Of a stretch of DNA of 64,000 nt, positions 30,140 to 39,892 are shown piece after piece (the stretch's first letter is position 1; each line of letters begins with the position of its first letter). The notes under the pieces are model-generated. The model saw only the letters and a list, made by a program, of their open reading frames with translations. It did not search any database and was not told where the DNA came from. A program made the position numbers and the translations under genes. This DNA comes from Sepiola atlantica (Eukaryota > Mollusca > Cephalopoda > Sepiida > Sepiolidae), in the NCBI GenBank assembly GCA_963556195.1, contig OY744553.1, positions 5,891,480 to 5,955,479 of the forward strand, read 5' to 3'.

Positions 30140-30410
30140 GGGTTCCGTTCGAAATTCCATACAGATTCCCGAGTTCGACAGGACGTTTAAGACCCCTTAA
30201 GCGTAAACCTTAAATTTAAGACATTTTCTAGAATCAAAATCATGTAATGGATTTTGATAAGAATTGGAATCAGAATTAATCACCAAATTCCGTACAGATT
30301 CCCCAAGTTCGACAGGATGCACCTGAAGAAGGTCAGATGTTACATCGGCCGAAACGTTGTAAGAATAACATCCAAGATGAGAACAGTAGTCCGAATAATA
30401 GAAATACTCT
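30140..30410 (+). repeat. GAAACGTTG-type repeat, copy 3, with inserted repeat C piece
   Basis: CAGATTCCCGAGTTCGACAG appears at 30163-30182, is interrupted by repeat C material (30185-30292), then restarts as CAGATTCCCCAAGTTCGACAGG at 30294-30315 and runs into CCTGAAGAAGG..GCCGAAACGTTGTAAG. The interruption with a duplicated edge suggests an insertion of a roughly 110-bp piece. Confidence 0.6.
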
Positions 30411-30920
30411 TAACAATAAGGAATCTATAATTAGAATATTCCCCGACTTGAACCCATGTAAATTTAACGAACTAACAATGCAATTTGTAGAAATTAAATA
30501 ATATACACTTTATTTACAACCATAGAAGGTTTAAAGTTTGTACGGTGTGTGTGTATTTTCTCCCACAAGTTGTTTTATGTAGTGCTTATTTGACATGAGA
30601 AATGTGTATGTTGTTCAGACTGCTACAGGTCGTCGATGCTTCTGTGGTGACAACGGTGATAAAGGAAAGACTGTTGGAGATTCATGACTGAAACGTGGGG
30701 GACAAGTCAGACATAGACTGAAGTTTATTTTTTACCAAAATATGGTTGGATTGCACGAGGGATTGTGAATTTTATTAACAATTAAACGTTGTGGGAATAA
30801 CATCCAAGATGAGAACAGTAGTCCGAATAATCCAAATATGGACAAGATTTTGCAAATAGAAAACAAGAATTTAATACTGAAGGATAAAGGTGAGTTTTTG
30901 CTCCCCAGTTAGTGGAGCAA

Positions 30921-31117
30921 AGGCTGTTTGGGATAAGATCAAAGTGTAGTATCTGTTCTGTCCATGATCACTAAAGAAGAAATCCTTCTAGAGTAAGACC
31001 ATTTTTATTATTGTCCCAATTCAGAAGCGTGCCAGTTTTTGGGTAGCTGGATATTTCCCCTTGCATTAAAAACCGACTTTGTGTCTAACTCTGCCCTCGT
31101 GGGGAGGCAAGTAAATA
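30921..31117 (+). mobile_element. U2-headed SINE type B, copy 2
   Basis: The head GGATAAGATCAAAGTGTAG, TATCTGTTCTG is U2. The body differs from type A (CCATGATCACTAAAGAAGAA, CCTTCTAGAGTAAGACC, GGTAGCTGGATATTTCCCC). The tail TTTGTGTCTAACTCTGCCC, TCGTGGGGAGGCAAGTAAATA resembles the type A tail in GTGTxTAACTC..GAGG.AGTAAATA. About 75 bp before copy 3 in the same orientation. Confidence 0.85.
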
Positions 31118-31191
31118 GGGACGCTAGTGTAATGGTAGTTATAGTAATAATGGTTGTAATAGTATTTTATAGTATTATTATTATTATTATA

Positions 31192-31400
31192 TTTTGGCTT
31201 AAGAGCAACGTGTAGTATCTGTTCTGATACTACACTTTCTTTTCTGTCCTCAATGAAGGACAAATCCTTCTAGACTGAGACGATTTTTTAATTTTTATCC
31301 TAATCCAGAGTTACCCCTTTTATGGGGAGCTGGCTTTTTCCCCTTACATTAATAACCGACCTTGTGTCTAACTCTGTCCTCGTGGGGAATCAAGTAAATA
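31192..31400 (+). mobile_element. U2-headed SINE type B, copy 3
   Basis: TTTTGGCTTAAGAGCAACGT, GTAGTATCTGTTCTGATAC and then TACACTTTC. GTGTAGTATC and GATACTACAC around TGTTCT form a perfect hairpin, a shape also present in copy 1. The body and tail follow copy 2. An (ATT)n run lies just before it at 31165-31190. Confidence 0.82.
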
Positions 31401-31414
31401 CGGATATTCAATCT

Positions 31415-31960
31415 TGCCGATCCCCCCCCCCCCTCCCCACTCTGCATTTTCCTCCACCTCCCTTTCCTTTCCCAGGCTTTGATATTTAATACGAGCTCTT
31501 TCTTTTCGGGTAAGAGAAGAGGGTACCTCCCCATGCTCCTTCTCCTCCCCCTCCCCTTGGGTCATCTACCTGAAATTGATATCAGCATTGTCATTGTTCT
31601 ATTGTAGTTTCTTTAAAGATTGCTATCCCCATGACAACATCGTTATTATCTTTGTAAGTGCCGGGGCGAGGTGGGGTGTTGCGATGGGGCGGGGGGGGGG
31701 ATGTAGGATAGGCAATGGGGGAGGGGGGAGGCGGAATAAGGCAATCGATTCTGGGTATCCATTCCCCACCAATAATGGTTCAGCTGATCAATAAATTGAT
31801 CAGCTGATTGCCTAAAGAGGTAAGGGTGGGGTGGACGGGGGTGGAAGAGGGGGAGGGGCATGCTTGTTTTAACCCTCACATCCTTCCGATTCTTAGGAGG
31901 GTGGATTTGGCGAGGGGGGGGTGTGCGCGTACAAACATACACAAAATCAATGAGAGGTAA
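31415..31960. other. C-/G-homopolymer-rich DNA, no supported gene
   Basis: Poly-C at 31420-31430 and G-rich runs at 31690-31730 and 31905-31922. Open stretches on both strands reflect these runs. Confidence 0.5.
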
Positions 31961-31997
31961 AGATTTCAATGGGACAAGCATGAATGAAAACACAAAA

Positions 31998-32003
<6 letters not shown>

Positions 32004-32030
<27 letters not shown>
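32004..32030. repeat. (TA)n microsatellite
   Basis: Pure TA run directly abutting the palindrome at 32033. Confidence 0.95.
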
Positions 32031-32032
<2 letters not shown>

Positions 32033-32033
<1 letters not shown>

Positions 32034-32283
32034 AAAGGAGTAAGGCTACCAACATTTGTAAAATGTTTTTTTCAACATGTATTTATTATTTTATTTTATC
32101 ATTTTGTAATTTTATATAACGCGTTTCAAGCGGTGGTCTGCTTTCATCAGATATGTAAATCCATTTGGATTTACATATCTGATGAAAGTGGACCACCGCT
32201 TGAAACGCGTTATATAAAATGATAAAATAATAAATACATGTTGAAAAAAACATTTTGCAAATGTTGGTAGCCTTACTCCTTTA
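32033..32283. repeat. Near-perfect palindrome with two hammerhead-like cores
   Basis: The arms meet at about 32164 with essentially no loop (GTAAATCCATTTGGATTTAC). Each arm contains, reading outward, CTGATGA, a stem AAG(T/C)..CGCTT and GAAACGCG (32179-32209 plus strand; 32120-32150 minus strand). TA arrays flank both sides (32004-32030 and 32334-32384). Two pLTR-like ends of a Penelope-type element joined tail to tail would give this. Confidence 0.85.
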
Positions 32284-32328
32284 AATATAGTTTTCTCTCG
32301 TTGGAACTGCACTAATACTGCACTACCC

Positions 32329-32333
<5 letters not shown>

Positions 32334-32386
<53 letters not shown>
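32334..32386. repeat. (TA)n microsatellite
   Basis: Pure TA run. Confidence 0.95.
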
Positions 32387-32389
<3 letters not shown>

Positions 32390-34029
32390 TCCAATAACCA
32401 TGCTTTTATTTTATTATTTTTATTTTTTCACATTTCCAAAAAACATAACATTTCTGTGAGATATATTTTTTACGGTCCGTTTCATTTGTCTTGTGCCAAA
32501 CAACGTTTTTATGTCAATATCGTCTCTACAACATTACAAAATCATCAGAAAAATTCACAAAGAGTAAAAAGTTCTTGGATTAAAGTGTCTTGAAAAAACC
32601 TACACTATACAGTGGTTCATTTTTGGGTGAAACCAAACAAAAAACAAAGAAAAAGAGCAAACTCACACGTGGGGGAACCTACTAATATGCCATTTTGAAT
32701 TTTTCGTTCAAAGCTAGTACATCCTAAAAGTTGTGCGGATATTTATAAATATTAATTCAGTAATATTTGTTAAAATAGTTAATAAGTTCTATAATTTATT
32801 TATAAAAATTCTAATTCACTTGAGGGTATTTTTTTTTCTTTCTAAAGTTACATCAGATGTCTATTTAGGTCATTTGGATACGAAGCTCTTTTAAGTTCAA
32901 CAGTTTAGAGTTAGTTTCATAGACTCAGCCATCCATTCAAGCAACTATTAAGATTGTTATACTTCGATGTTTTTGTGGAAGATGTTTAGTATTTATTTAT
33001 AAATCGTTTCAATCAATACTAAGATAAGCTTAATTACCCAGAATTCTTCACTTAAGTAGTAAGTTTCTATTAAATGCGAAACTAAGGGGGGGGGGGAATT
33101 TGTCATTCACAACGAAAATATTTTATAGTTATCTAGACATGATTCAAAATACCGAAGGGAGCTATTAAATATTTATTTATTTATTTTATTTTTTATAAAA
33201 TGATGTTTGAATTCCTCATTTTTAAGTATTATGAGGATTCAAAAGTACTTTTAAGGACATTTATACTTAAAGTTAATTGTGATTACGTTTTATATTTAAT
33301 ACATATTTTCAGGTGAATACCGACAAGCATCAATGTCAATATCAGGTCCCACTTTAATTGTATGCCTATATTTAATATTAGGTTGTGTGCATTCTTTTAT
33401 TTATTAGTATGTTTATTAATATACATATACGAAGAGATTCGAACGCTAAAACGCGATAAACACCACTTTCAAAATCACGAAAAAAAAGGGTTGTATTTCA
33501 ACACTCAACGACTCCCTAAAATCATGTGTTACATAATATGATACCAAATAGTTTCTTTTGACTTCCATTATATAAATTTTCTAACGATCACACAAAAGTT
33601 GGGTAATAGCTCAATGTGTATACATTACTAGAGCCAAACAATATTTTTTACGGTCCGTTTCATTTGTCTTGTGCCAAACAATATTTTTTATGTTAATATC
33701 GTCTCTGCAACACTACAAAATCATCAGAAAAATCCACAAAGAATAAAAGTTCTTGAATTGAAATGTCTTGAAAAAAAAACCCTACAACACACAGTTGGTC
33801 ATTTTTGGGTGAAAACAAAGAAAAAAACAAAAAAAAGAGCAAACTCACATGTGGGGGGAAAACTCGCTAGGACACCATTTTGAATTTTTTTCAACGATAT
33901 TAACATAAAAATATTGGTTGGCTCACGGCAAAAGAAACGGACCGTAAAAAATATCTCTCACAGAAATGTTATGCTTTTTGGAAATGTGAAAAAATAAATA
34001 AATAAATAAAACGATGGTCATTGGAATAT
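32387..34029. mobile_element. Fold-back element of about 1.64 kb with terminal repeats of about 145 bp
   Basis: The left end (TATTCCAATAACCATGC, CACATTTCCAAAAAACATAA, CATTTCTGTGAGA, TTTTTTACGGTCCGTTTC) reappears inverted at about 33885-34029. Inside, 32465-32705 is repeated directly at 33644-33885, sharing TGTCTTGTGCCAAACAA, AAAATCATCAGAAAAAT and AGAGCAAACTCACA. So a second partial copy has been placed head to tail within the first. The interior (32710-33640) is AT-rich with no transposase. Confidence 0.8.
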
Positions 34030-34151
34030 AAAATAAACCTGACTTATATATGATTTGTTGTTGCTAATTGACAATCATCGAGCTGAATCTTTTAAAGAGC
34101 CTGCTAATTAAAAGGAACTGATAGTATATGCTAATACATATATTGTCATAA

Positions 34152-34170
34152 TTATATATATATATATGAG
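34152..34170. repeat. Short (TA)n
   Basis: ATATATATATATA. Confidence 0.85.
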
Positions 34171-34249
34171 AAAGGAAGGATGAAGGTAATCCGACGCAAT
34201 GGGAAATGAAAAAGGAAAAACCAAAAAGGATGTTTTTTTTATATATTCA

Positions 34250-34290
34250 TCAACGTTTCGTCTTTATTTATAAGACTTCCTCAGGATGAT
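34250..34290 (-). ncRNA. Hammerhead-like core
   Basis: On the minus strand CTGAGGA (34278-34284) is followed by a stem GTCTT/AAGAC (34260-34264 with 34272-34276, 7-base loop) and GAAACGTTGATG (from 34259 downward). The conserved core spacing is met; stems I and III are not clearly formed. It sits beside a TA tract, as others do. Confidence 0.45.
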
Positions 34291-34424
34291 AATTTTAAGA
34301 AAAATGTCATGCAAATACGTGAAAATATTGGGTTGACATGATGGGTTGATGGGAAGAAGTAGTAGCCACTGCTGGGAGCAGCAGGACCGAGGTCCGGGCT
34401 TAGTGAAGTCAGTAGCATGGAATG

Positions 34425-34540
34425 AAATAAATGTGGATGGTTCTGAGTGAAAAAGTGGAGGGGTGAGCAGAAATAATGTGGATGGCTGTGAGTGAAGAAG
34501 TGGAGGGGTGAGGAAAGAGGAGGGGGAGGCTCTGTGATTT
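34425..34540. repeat. Two 55-bp direct repeats
   Basis: AATGTGGATGG, TGAGTGAA.AAGTGGAGGGGTGAG occurs at 34427-34475 and 34477-34520. Confidence 0.7.
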
Positions 34541-34559
34541 TGGTGAGTGGGTAATGTCA

Positions 34560-35200
34560 TGGTTTTAGAAAAGATTTGAAAAAATGAGGTGGGAGGGATG
34601 GGTGTGTAAGAGTGAGAGAAGTAGTTGAAAGGGTGAAATGGGAGATTTTGTTGTGGTTAGGTGTGAAATCTTTGGAGAGAAAAATAGAAAATAATGCAAA
34701 GTAAAAAAAAATATTTAAATAAAATTAAGGGAATTAGAAAAAAACCCTCAAAATTAAATAATAAGAGAAAACACAATAATTAGAACAATTTTTAAAATCT
34801 GAATTTGTTTAAAAAAAATTTTTTTTCTTTATTCATGCAATTGTTTCTGCCCATTTTCGAATCATACAATTTTTCTTAGTAATAAATTTAATGTTTTCAA
34901 AAGGCTTCTTCGTTGATCGTTGTTTTCACATCAAATTACCTCCCCCTCTCAAAAAAAATAAAAAAATAATTAGAACCGTCAACATCAAAATTGTGCTCTT
35001 CATTTTACTTATATTTCCCTTTTTATTTCTGAAGCAGACCAATGAAACAAAAACACAAAGAGCTAGTTGCATCGTATTTAGGTAAATAAGCAAAACTAAT
35101 ATTAAGACTTGAAAAAAAAATGTTTTTATTTTCTTTCATAATCTCCTCCATTAGTTCTTCGATTTGAAGAATACACAAAAAATAGATCTAGCAATGTATA
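34560..35200. other. AT-rich DNA, no supported gene
   Basis: Poly-A-rich; nothing recognised. Confidence 0.4.
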
Positions 35201-35204
35201 GTGC

Positions 35205-36083
35205 GTGTCCCTTTTTCTTCCTGAGATTCTCATGGATGGCTCTGCTGATGATACTACCCTCTATTCTGGTGCTGCTTCTCGCCCATCTCCCTGGGATCAG
35301 TTGAAATATGCAGCTGATCTAGAAGTCGACCTGAGTTCGGTTGTGGATTGGGGTATGAAATGGCTTGTTTCATTTAATCCTGTTAAGACTCAGCTCGTGT
35401 CTTTCAATCGTAGGCGTGCCCCTTTTCTTCCTGAGATTCTCATGGATGGTTCTGCTCTTGAGGAGAAATCGACTCTGAAGCTTCTTGGTCTTTCTTTCTC
35501 ATCAAATATTTCTTGGAGTTCATACATTAGATCCATTGCTTTTTCTGCTTCTCGTAAGGTCGGTTTTCTCTATCGCTCCAGACACTTTCTCACACTTGAG
35601 GTTATTCTCTATCTCTACAAATCTACAATCAGACCATGTATGGAGTACTGTTGTCAGATTTCGGCTGGTGGATCTCCATCCCATTTGAGGGTTCTTGATA
35701 AGGTGCAGAAACGTGTCTATAATTTGATTGGCCACACCCTTTCTTCTTCTCTATACCCTCTCTTTTACAGACGTGATGTTGCTAGTCTCAGTCTTTTCTA
35801 TAAGTACTATTATGGCATGTGTTCTTCAGCTTGTTTGACTCGTTGGTCTAGTGGTCTTCATCAATTCGCTGTTTCGATACCTCATTGTAATACAGCTTCC
35901 TATTCTGGTTGCTTATTTCCAAGAACTGCAGGCTTGTGGAACTCTCATCCTGCTGACTGTTTTCCTCCTACCTATAGCCTTGGTCTTTGCGATAATCATA
36001 TTTCCTTCTTGTTAGCTCCTTACAGCAAGTGGCTTCATGCCTTGTCTGGAGCTATTTCCATAAAAAAAAAAAAACACTATTGA
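35205..36083 (+). pseudogene. LINE family A reverse transcriptase C-terminal part, open frame of 292 residues
   Basis: Truncated non-LTR retrotransposon protein. Residues about 13-21 read SADDTTLYS, the YADD-type catalytic box of reverse transcriptase with S or F at the aromatic place. Then come WGMKWLVSFNPVKTQ and LKLLGLSFSSNISW, RKVGFLYRSRHFLT, YLYKSTIRPCMEYCCQISAG, RRDVASLSLFYKYYYG and LWNSHPADCFPPTY, the standard order to the end. The palm N-terminal half and the endonuclease are missing (5' truncation). FLPEILMDGSA occurs twice (from 35214 and 35426), once joined directly to the ADD box. The 3' end is GTCTGGAGCTATTTCC then poly-A at 36060-36074. It is the most intact LINE in the window but lacks an entire enzyme. 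Confidence 0.88.
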
Positions 36084-36084
36084 G

Positions 36085-36405
36085 CTATCAAACCAACTTT
36101 GTGAATTTAAATGATGTACATTATTAAAATTTAAAAGTCAGAATTCTTTGACTAAAAAAGAGTTTAAATGTTCAATAGAACAACTCCAAATACTATAGAT
36201 ATTGACATCAGCTCAATGGTTGATTATTAAAATCAAACAGAGCTATTATAAAGTAGGTTGAGATGTAAAAAAAAATTAGCTCATTATTTATATCAGTTTC
36301 AAGAATTCTAAACACAATCAATATTTGGCGTATGATCGTGGGACTGCGAGTAAATAGGCCTGAAAAACTAATGCAAAAGAAAACCTCCCCTTGTTTGCGG
36401 CGAGG
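36085..36405. other. AT-rich DNA, no supported gene
   Basis: Nothing recognised. Confidence 0.4.
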
Positions 36406-36413
36406 GTCCTGCT

Positions 36414-37180
36414 TCTTGGCCTCTGAGCCGGGATCGGAGTGTAGTATCTGTTCAGTTCTTGGGCTGAGAAGGAAGAAACCCTTTCTTGACCGGGGCAATT
36501 TAATTTTTTGTCCCATTCCATTTTAGTGGAGCTGGATATGCCCCACTTAAATAAAAAGAAAAAACGATGGGCATTTTTAATGACGGCTAACAGAACGAAA
36601 AAGCGGTAAAAAAAACAAAAACAAATAAATGTTACCAAAGGCAAGATAAGTTACTTTTCTTCTAACCTGGATAAGTTTATTTGTGTTTGAACTTATTTAA
36701 AATAGTTTTTTGTTGTTGTTCAAAACAAACCTGCAGCCCACCTGTTCAGTTAGAACGAAAAAAGAAACAAAATTGCTAATAATTCAAAGTTTCGATAATC
36801 GCTCCAAAAACGAAAATTAAGCAAAATACTGGTAGAACATTACATTTTCTCACAATTGGTGACATCTATTGAATGTGTTTCTAACACTATTTTGGTTATT
36901 TTTCGTTTTTTCACCAATTATCAAGGATCCTCGTGCTGGGCTCATGAACAGACTTTTTTTGTTGTTCTTACTGACTGCAGGTTTGTTTTGAACAAAAAAA
37001 AACTCTTTAAAATAAGTTAAAAGACAAATAAACTTATCCAGGTTAGTAGAAGAGTAACTTATCTTGCCTTTGGTAACATTTATTTGTTTCCCAATTGTAT
37101 TTTTGACCCCCTTTTTCGTTCTGTTAGCTGTCGTTATAGATGCCCAAAACGACATTGTGTCTAACTTTTTTTTATGACGA
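36414..37180 (+). mobile_element. U2-headed SINE type B, copy 4, split by a fold-back element
   Basis: The head is TCTTGGCCTCTGAGCCGGG, ATCGGAGTGTAGTATCTG (U2-like), followed by the body GAAGGAAGAAACCCTTTCTTG and GGAGCTGGATATGCCCC (36414-36567). The tail ACATTGTGTCTAACT resumes at 37153. The gap is filled by 36568-37146. AAACGA flanks the insert at 36562-36567 and 37147-37152. Confidence 0.82.
36568..37146. mobile_element. Fold-back element inserted in the SINE
   Basis: Arms of about 170 bp (36568-36736 and 36975-37146) start TGGGCAT and share GGCTAACAGAACGAAAAAG (GACAGCTAACAG on the other arm) and TTACCAAAGGCAAGATAAGT. A 6-bp duplication AAACGA flanks it. The 238-bp centre has no coding. 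The superfamily is not identified. Confidence 0.85.
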
Positions 37181-37199
37181 CGATTCTGCCCTTAAAGCA

Positions 37200-37790
37200 T
37201 GTGATTACAAACTGATTGATTTTGGGGTAGCGGGGTGGGAGCTGATTAGAACGGGGGGGGGTAACTTGTTAAGTAACATTACCGACTAGGTAGCGTTTGT
37301 TAGTTTCGTTGAAAAGAAAAGGGGTGGCGGTGGGGGGGGGGGACAAAACAAGAAGAACAACAAAAACAAAACAACAAAAAACCCCTTAAAGTCTTTGTTT
37401 CAGGGAGAACGACCTTACGCAACCATTGTAAATCGCTTACGACTTTTGCTCCCCCCCCCCTATCTCCACGGCCCGCCGCCGCCGCCGCTCTCTAAAATGT
37501 CCTTTGCTGTAATTTGAACGCACAGGCGCGTTGCGTTTCAGTGCAGATGCGAGAGAGGTTCGAACAAAGGAGCCGGCTCAAAAAAAAAAAAAGAAGGTTC
37601 TACGCCATCACTGAAGAACTAACTTCTTTTCCTTTTTTTGTTGTTGTTGTTGTTCGTTCGTCTTGGAGTTGGGAGGTAACTGAGCTCCATTGAAGGGACC
37701 TAGGAACAGACTGAAAGTGCATCGGAGGAGGAAATGACATCACATTTTGCGATTTCGTTTATGCGACCAATCAAAAATGTTATATTATTG
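37200..37790. other. Mixed DNA with a small GC-rich island
   Basis: G-runs at 37253-37260 and 37334-37342, poly-C at 37451-37460, then (CCG)n at 37470-37490 and a CpG-rich 60 bp (37525-37560). It could be promoter-like; there is no supporting exon. Confidence 0.3.
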
Positions 37791-37797
37791 TTATTTA

Positions 37798-38205
37798 GTA
37801 TTATTATTATTATTATTATTATAATAATAATAATGATAATAATAATTATTTTTAGTAGTAGTAGTAGCATTGTTATTATTATTAGTAGTAGTAGCATTAT
37901 TATTAGTAGTAGTAGTAGCAGCATTGTTATTATTATTAGTAGTAGTAGTAGCATTGTTATTATTATTAGTAGTAGTAGTAGTAGCAGCAGCATTGTTAGT
38001 AGTAGTAGTAGTAATATCATTGTTAGTAGTAGTAGTAATATTATTATTAGTAGTAGTAATGTTATTATTATTAGTAGTAGTAGTAGCATTGTTGTTATTA
38101 TTAGTAGCATTATTATTAGTAGTAGTAGCATTGTTATTAGTAGTAGTAGCATTGTTGTTGTTATGATTATTACTATTAGTAATAGTAGTAGTATTATTTG
38201 TACTT
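37798..38205. repeat. (TTA)n / (TAG)n trinucleotide tract
   Basis: TTATTATTA and AGTAGTAGT runs broken by GCATTG. Homopolymeric Ile/Val/Ser/Leu/Asn open frames on both strands are artefacts. Confidence 0.97.
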
Positions 38206-38209
38206 ACTA

Positions 38210-38523
38210 GGAGGTCACTCACAGGTCGTCAGCAGCGATTACTCACTGATAATACCCGGTCGTGTTCCCTGGAGTCTGAGTGACAACAAGCCTCCCCAAA
38301 TTTCCAGTACTCTCCACCTCTTTTTTATAATATGTTTTTAAAATTTTTATCATTATTTTATTTTATTTTTGCTGAATTTCATAAAAATTAATAAATGAGA
38401 AGGCTTGCCTGTCCCCTTCCCACTTGCCAATTTCCTTGATCGTTGTATAGGAACAGGCAGGCTTTCTTTGCTGGAGTGACTGCGAGAAGAAATTACACAA
38501 ATTAAATATGCAAATACACAACG

Positions 38524-38559
<36 letters not shown>

Positions 38560-38700
38560 TGGTCTCACTAGGAGTTCTCACACAGGTCATCAGTGATTGC
38601 TCACCGACAACCAGTAGTATTCCCTGGAGTCTGAGATTTCCATGGAATTTCAGATTTCCAGTATTCTCCACCTCTTTTCGATAGCCACCGCAAATAACCT
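38210..38700. repeat. Repeated block flanking (ATT)n
   Basis: CACTAGGAG..TCACACAGGTC, CTGGAGTCTGAG and TCCAGTA.TCTCCACCTCTTTT occur at about 38210-38320 and 38566-38690, with (ATT)n at 38525-38560 between. Each copy follows a trinucleotide array, so the array may be the element's tail in antisense. Confidence 0.7.
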
Positions 38701-39107
38701 TGTAGTATCGCAACAGCCGTTTACCATTGATTTCTCGCTGGTAAGGACCATTGGTTTTCTCTGAGATTTGGGTGGCAATAAGCCTCCCCAAGGTCCCAGC
38801 GCTCTGGAGGTCTGGTTTGTCCTGTCCCTCCTCGGTCTTCTCATCCTCCTTGACCCTATGTAAATATTTTGTGTGGTGTCAGCCTAGGCTGGTACCTTTT
38901 TTTTTTAGGGGGGGGGGAAGCTTATGGTGTTTCTTGCTATTTCTGTTCATTGGTTCATTTTTGTGTCATGTCAGCTGAGGCCCGATGTAATTTATTGGGG
39001 GGGGGGGGGCTCATAAAGTGATGTTTCTGTTCCTTTGTGATGTGGTGTTTTTTTCTGTGGTTTTGTTTTCTTCCTGTTGTAGATTCCATGTGACCCTTCA
39101 TAGTGTA

Positions 39108-39152
<45 letters not shown>
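39108..39152. repeat. (ATT)n microsatellite
   Basis: About 15 units. Confidence 0.95.
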
Positions 39153-39153
<1 letters not shown>

Positions 39154-39184
39154 CATAGTAGTCTCAACTTTTGGATGTTTTTAG

Positions 39185-39530
39185 TTGGAGTTTTCATTTT
39201 TTGAACATCAAGTCAATTCCCTTGACTTTCGACATTCAAGCTGTACCTTAACACTTTCGCTGTTCCTAACAGGCAAGCCTTTTGCAGAATTGGAAAAGAA
39301 ATTGTCTCGTCAATCTGTTGCAGCCATTTATGGTGGCTTTTCGTTATGGCTCCAAACGTTCCAATTACAACAGGAATCACCTTTACTTCTTTACATTTCC
39401 ATAGTCTAACTAATTCCCATTTTAGATCTTGTATATATTTTTTTTTCGTGTTCTTTCTCCTGCACTCTGGTATCGAAGGGGCAGGCTACATCAATGATTA
39501 AACAAGTTCTCTTGTTTTCGTTTTTGGACA
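39185..39530 (-). pseudogene. LINE C-terminal fragment (IIDVACPFD type)
   Basis: The minus strand reads RTCLIIDVACPFDTRVQEKE and later VIPVVIGTFGAITK-like residues with frame changes. The IIDVA.P.D..V..KE..K...Y..L..E...W block, then V.VIPVVIGALG, marks the end of a common invertebrate LINE protein. Stops and frameshifts are present. Confidence 0.7.
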
Positions 39531-39534
39531 TATA

Positions 39535-39830
39535 TTTATTGACATTGGACTTAAAAACAGTCACGTTGTAGTCGGTAGGGAAGCACTCTTGCGGTACTGT
39601 GTTCCACAGATTGGAAGTTTTTGGAAAGAAACTCTGTTCATGGAAGTTCCATTTGATTTTAGGTACACAGGAAGAAAGGGGAGTTCTTTGCAGTGTTGGC
39701 AGAGGGACGAGTTCTTGCTGTGAATGTTTTTACATGGGGGGGGGAGGGTGATCCAGAGCTTGAAACTCAGTCGAGCACCTACCATGGAAATATCGATAGA
39801 CTAGCAACGACTAAGCTACAAATTTTCCAA
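39535..39830 (-). pseudogene. LINE family B C-terminus, copy 4
   Basis: The minus strand reads LKSNGTSMNRVSFQKLPICG TQYRKSASLPT (39570-39680), the block written NFHEHSFFPRT..LWN in better copies. Truncated near 39830 by unrelated DNA. Confidence 0.65.
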
Positions 39831-39892
39831 AAGAAGTTGTATTCGAGTCATCTCGATACACATTTCTCTCAAAATAATTTCCTGCTACTACC

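Noticed and set aside
37440..37570. CpG-island promoter
   Set aside because: Only about 100 bp of (CCG)n and CpG-rich DNA with no exon or initiator; too weak to call.
37700..38222. Several 98-158-residue frames of poly-Ile, Ser, Val, Leu or Asn/Thr
   Set aside because: Trinucleotide repeats read in six frames.
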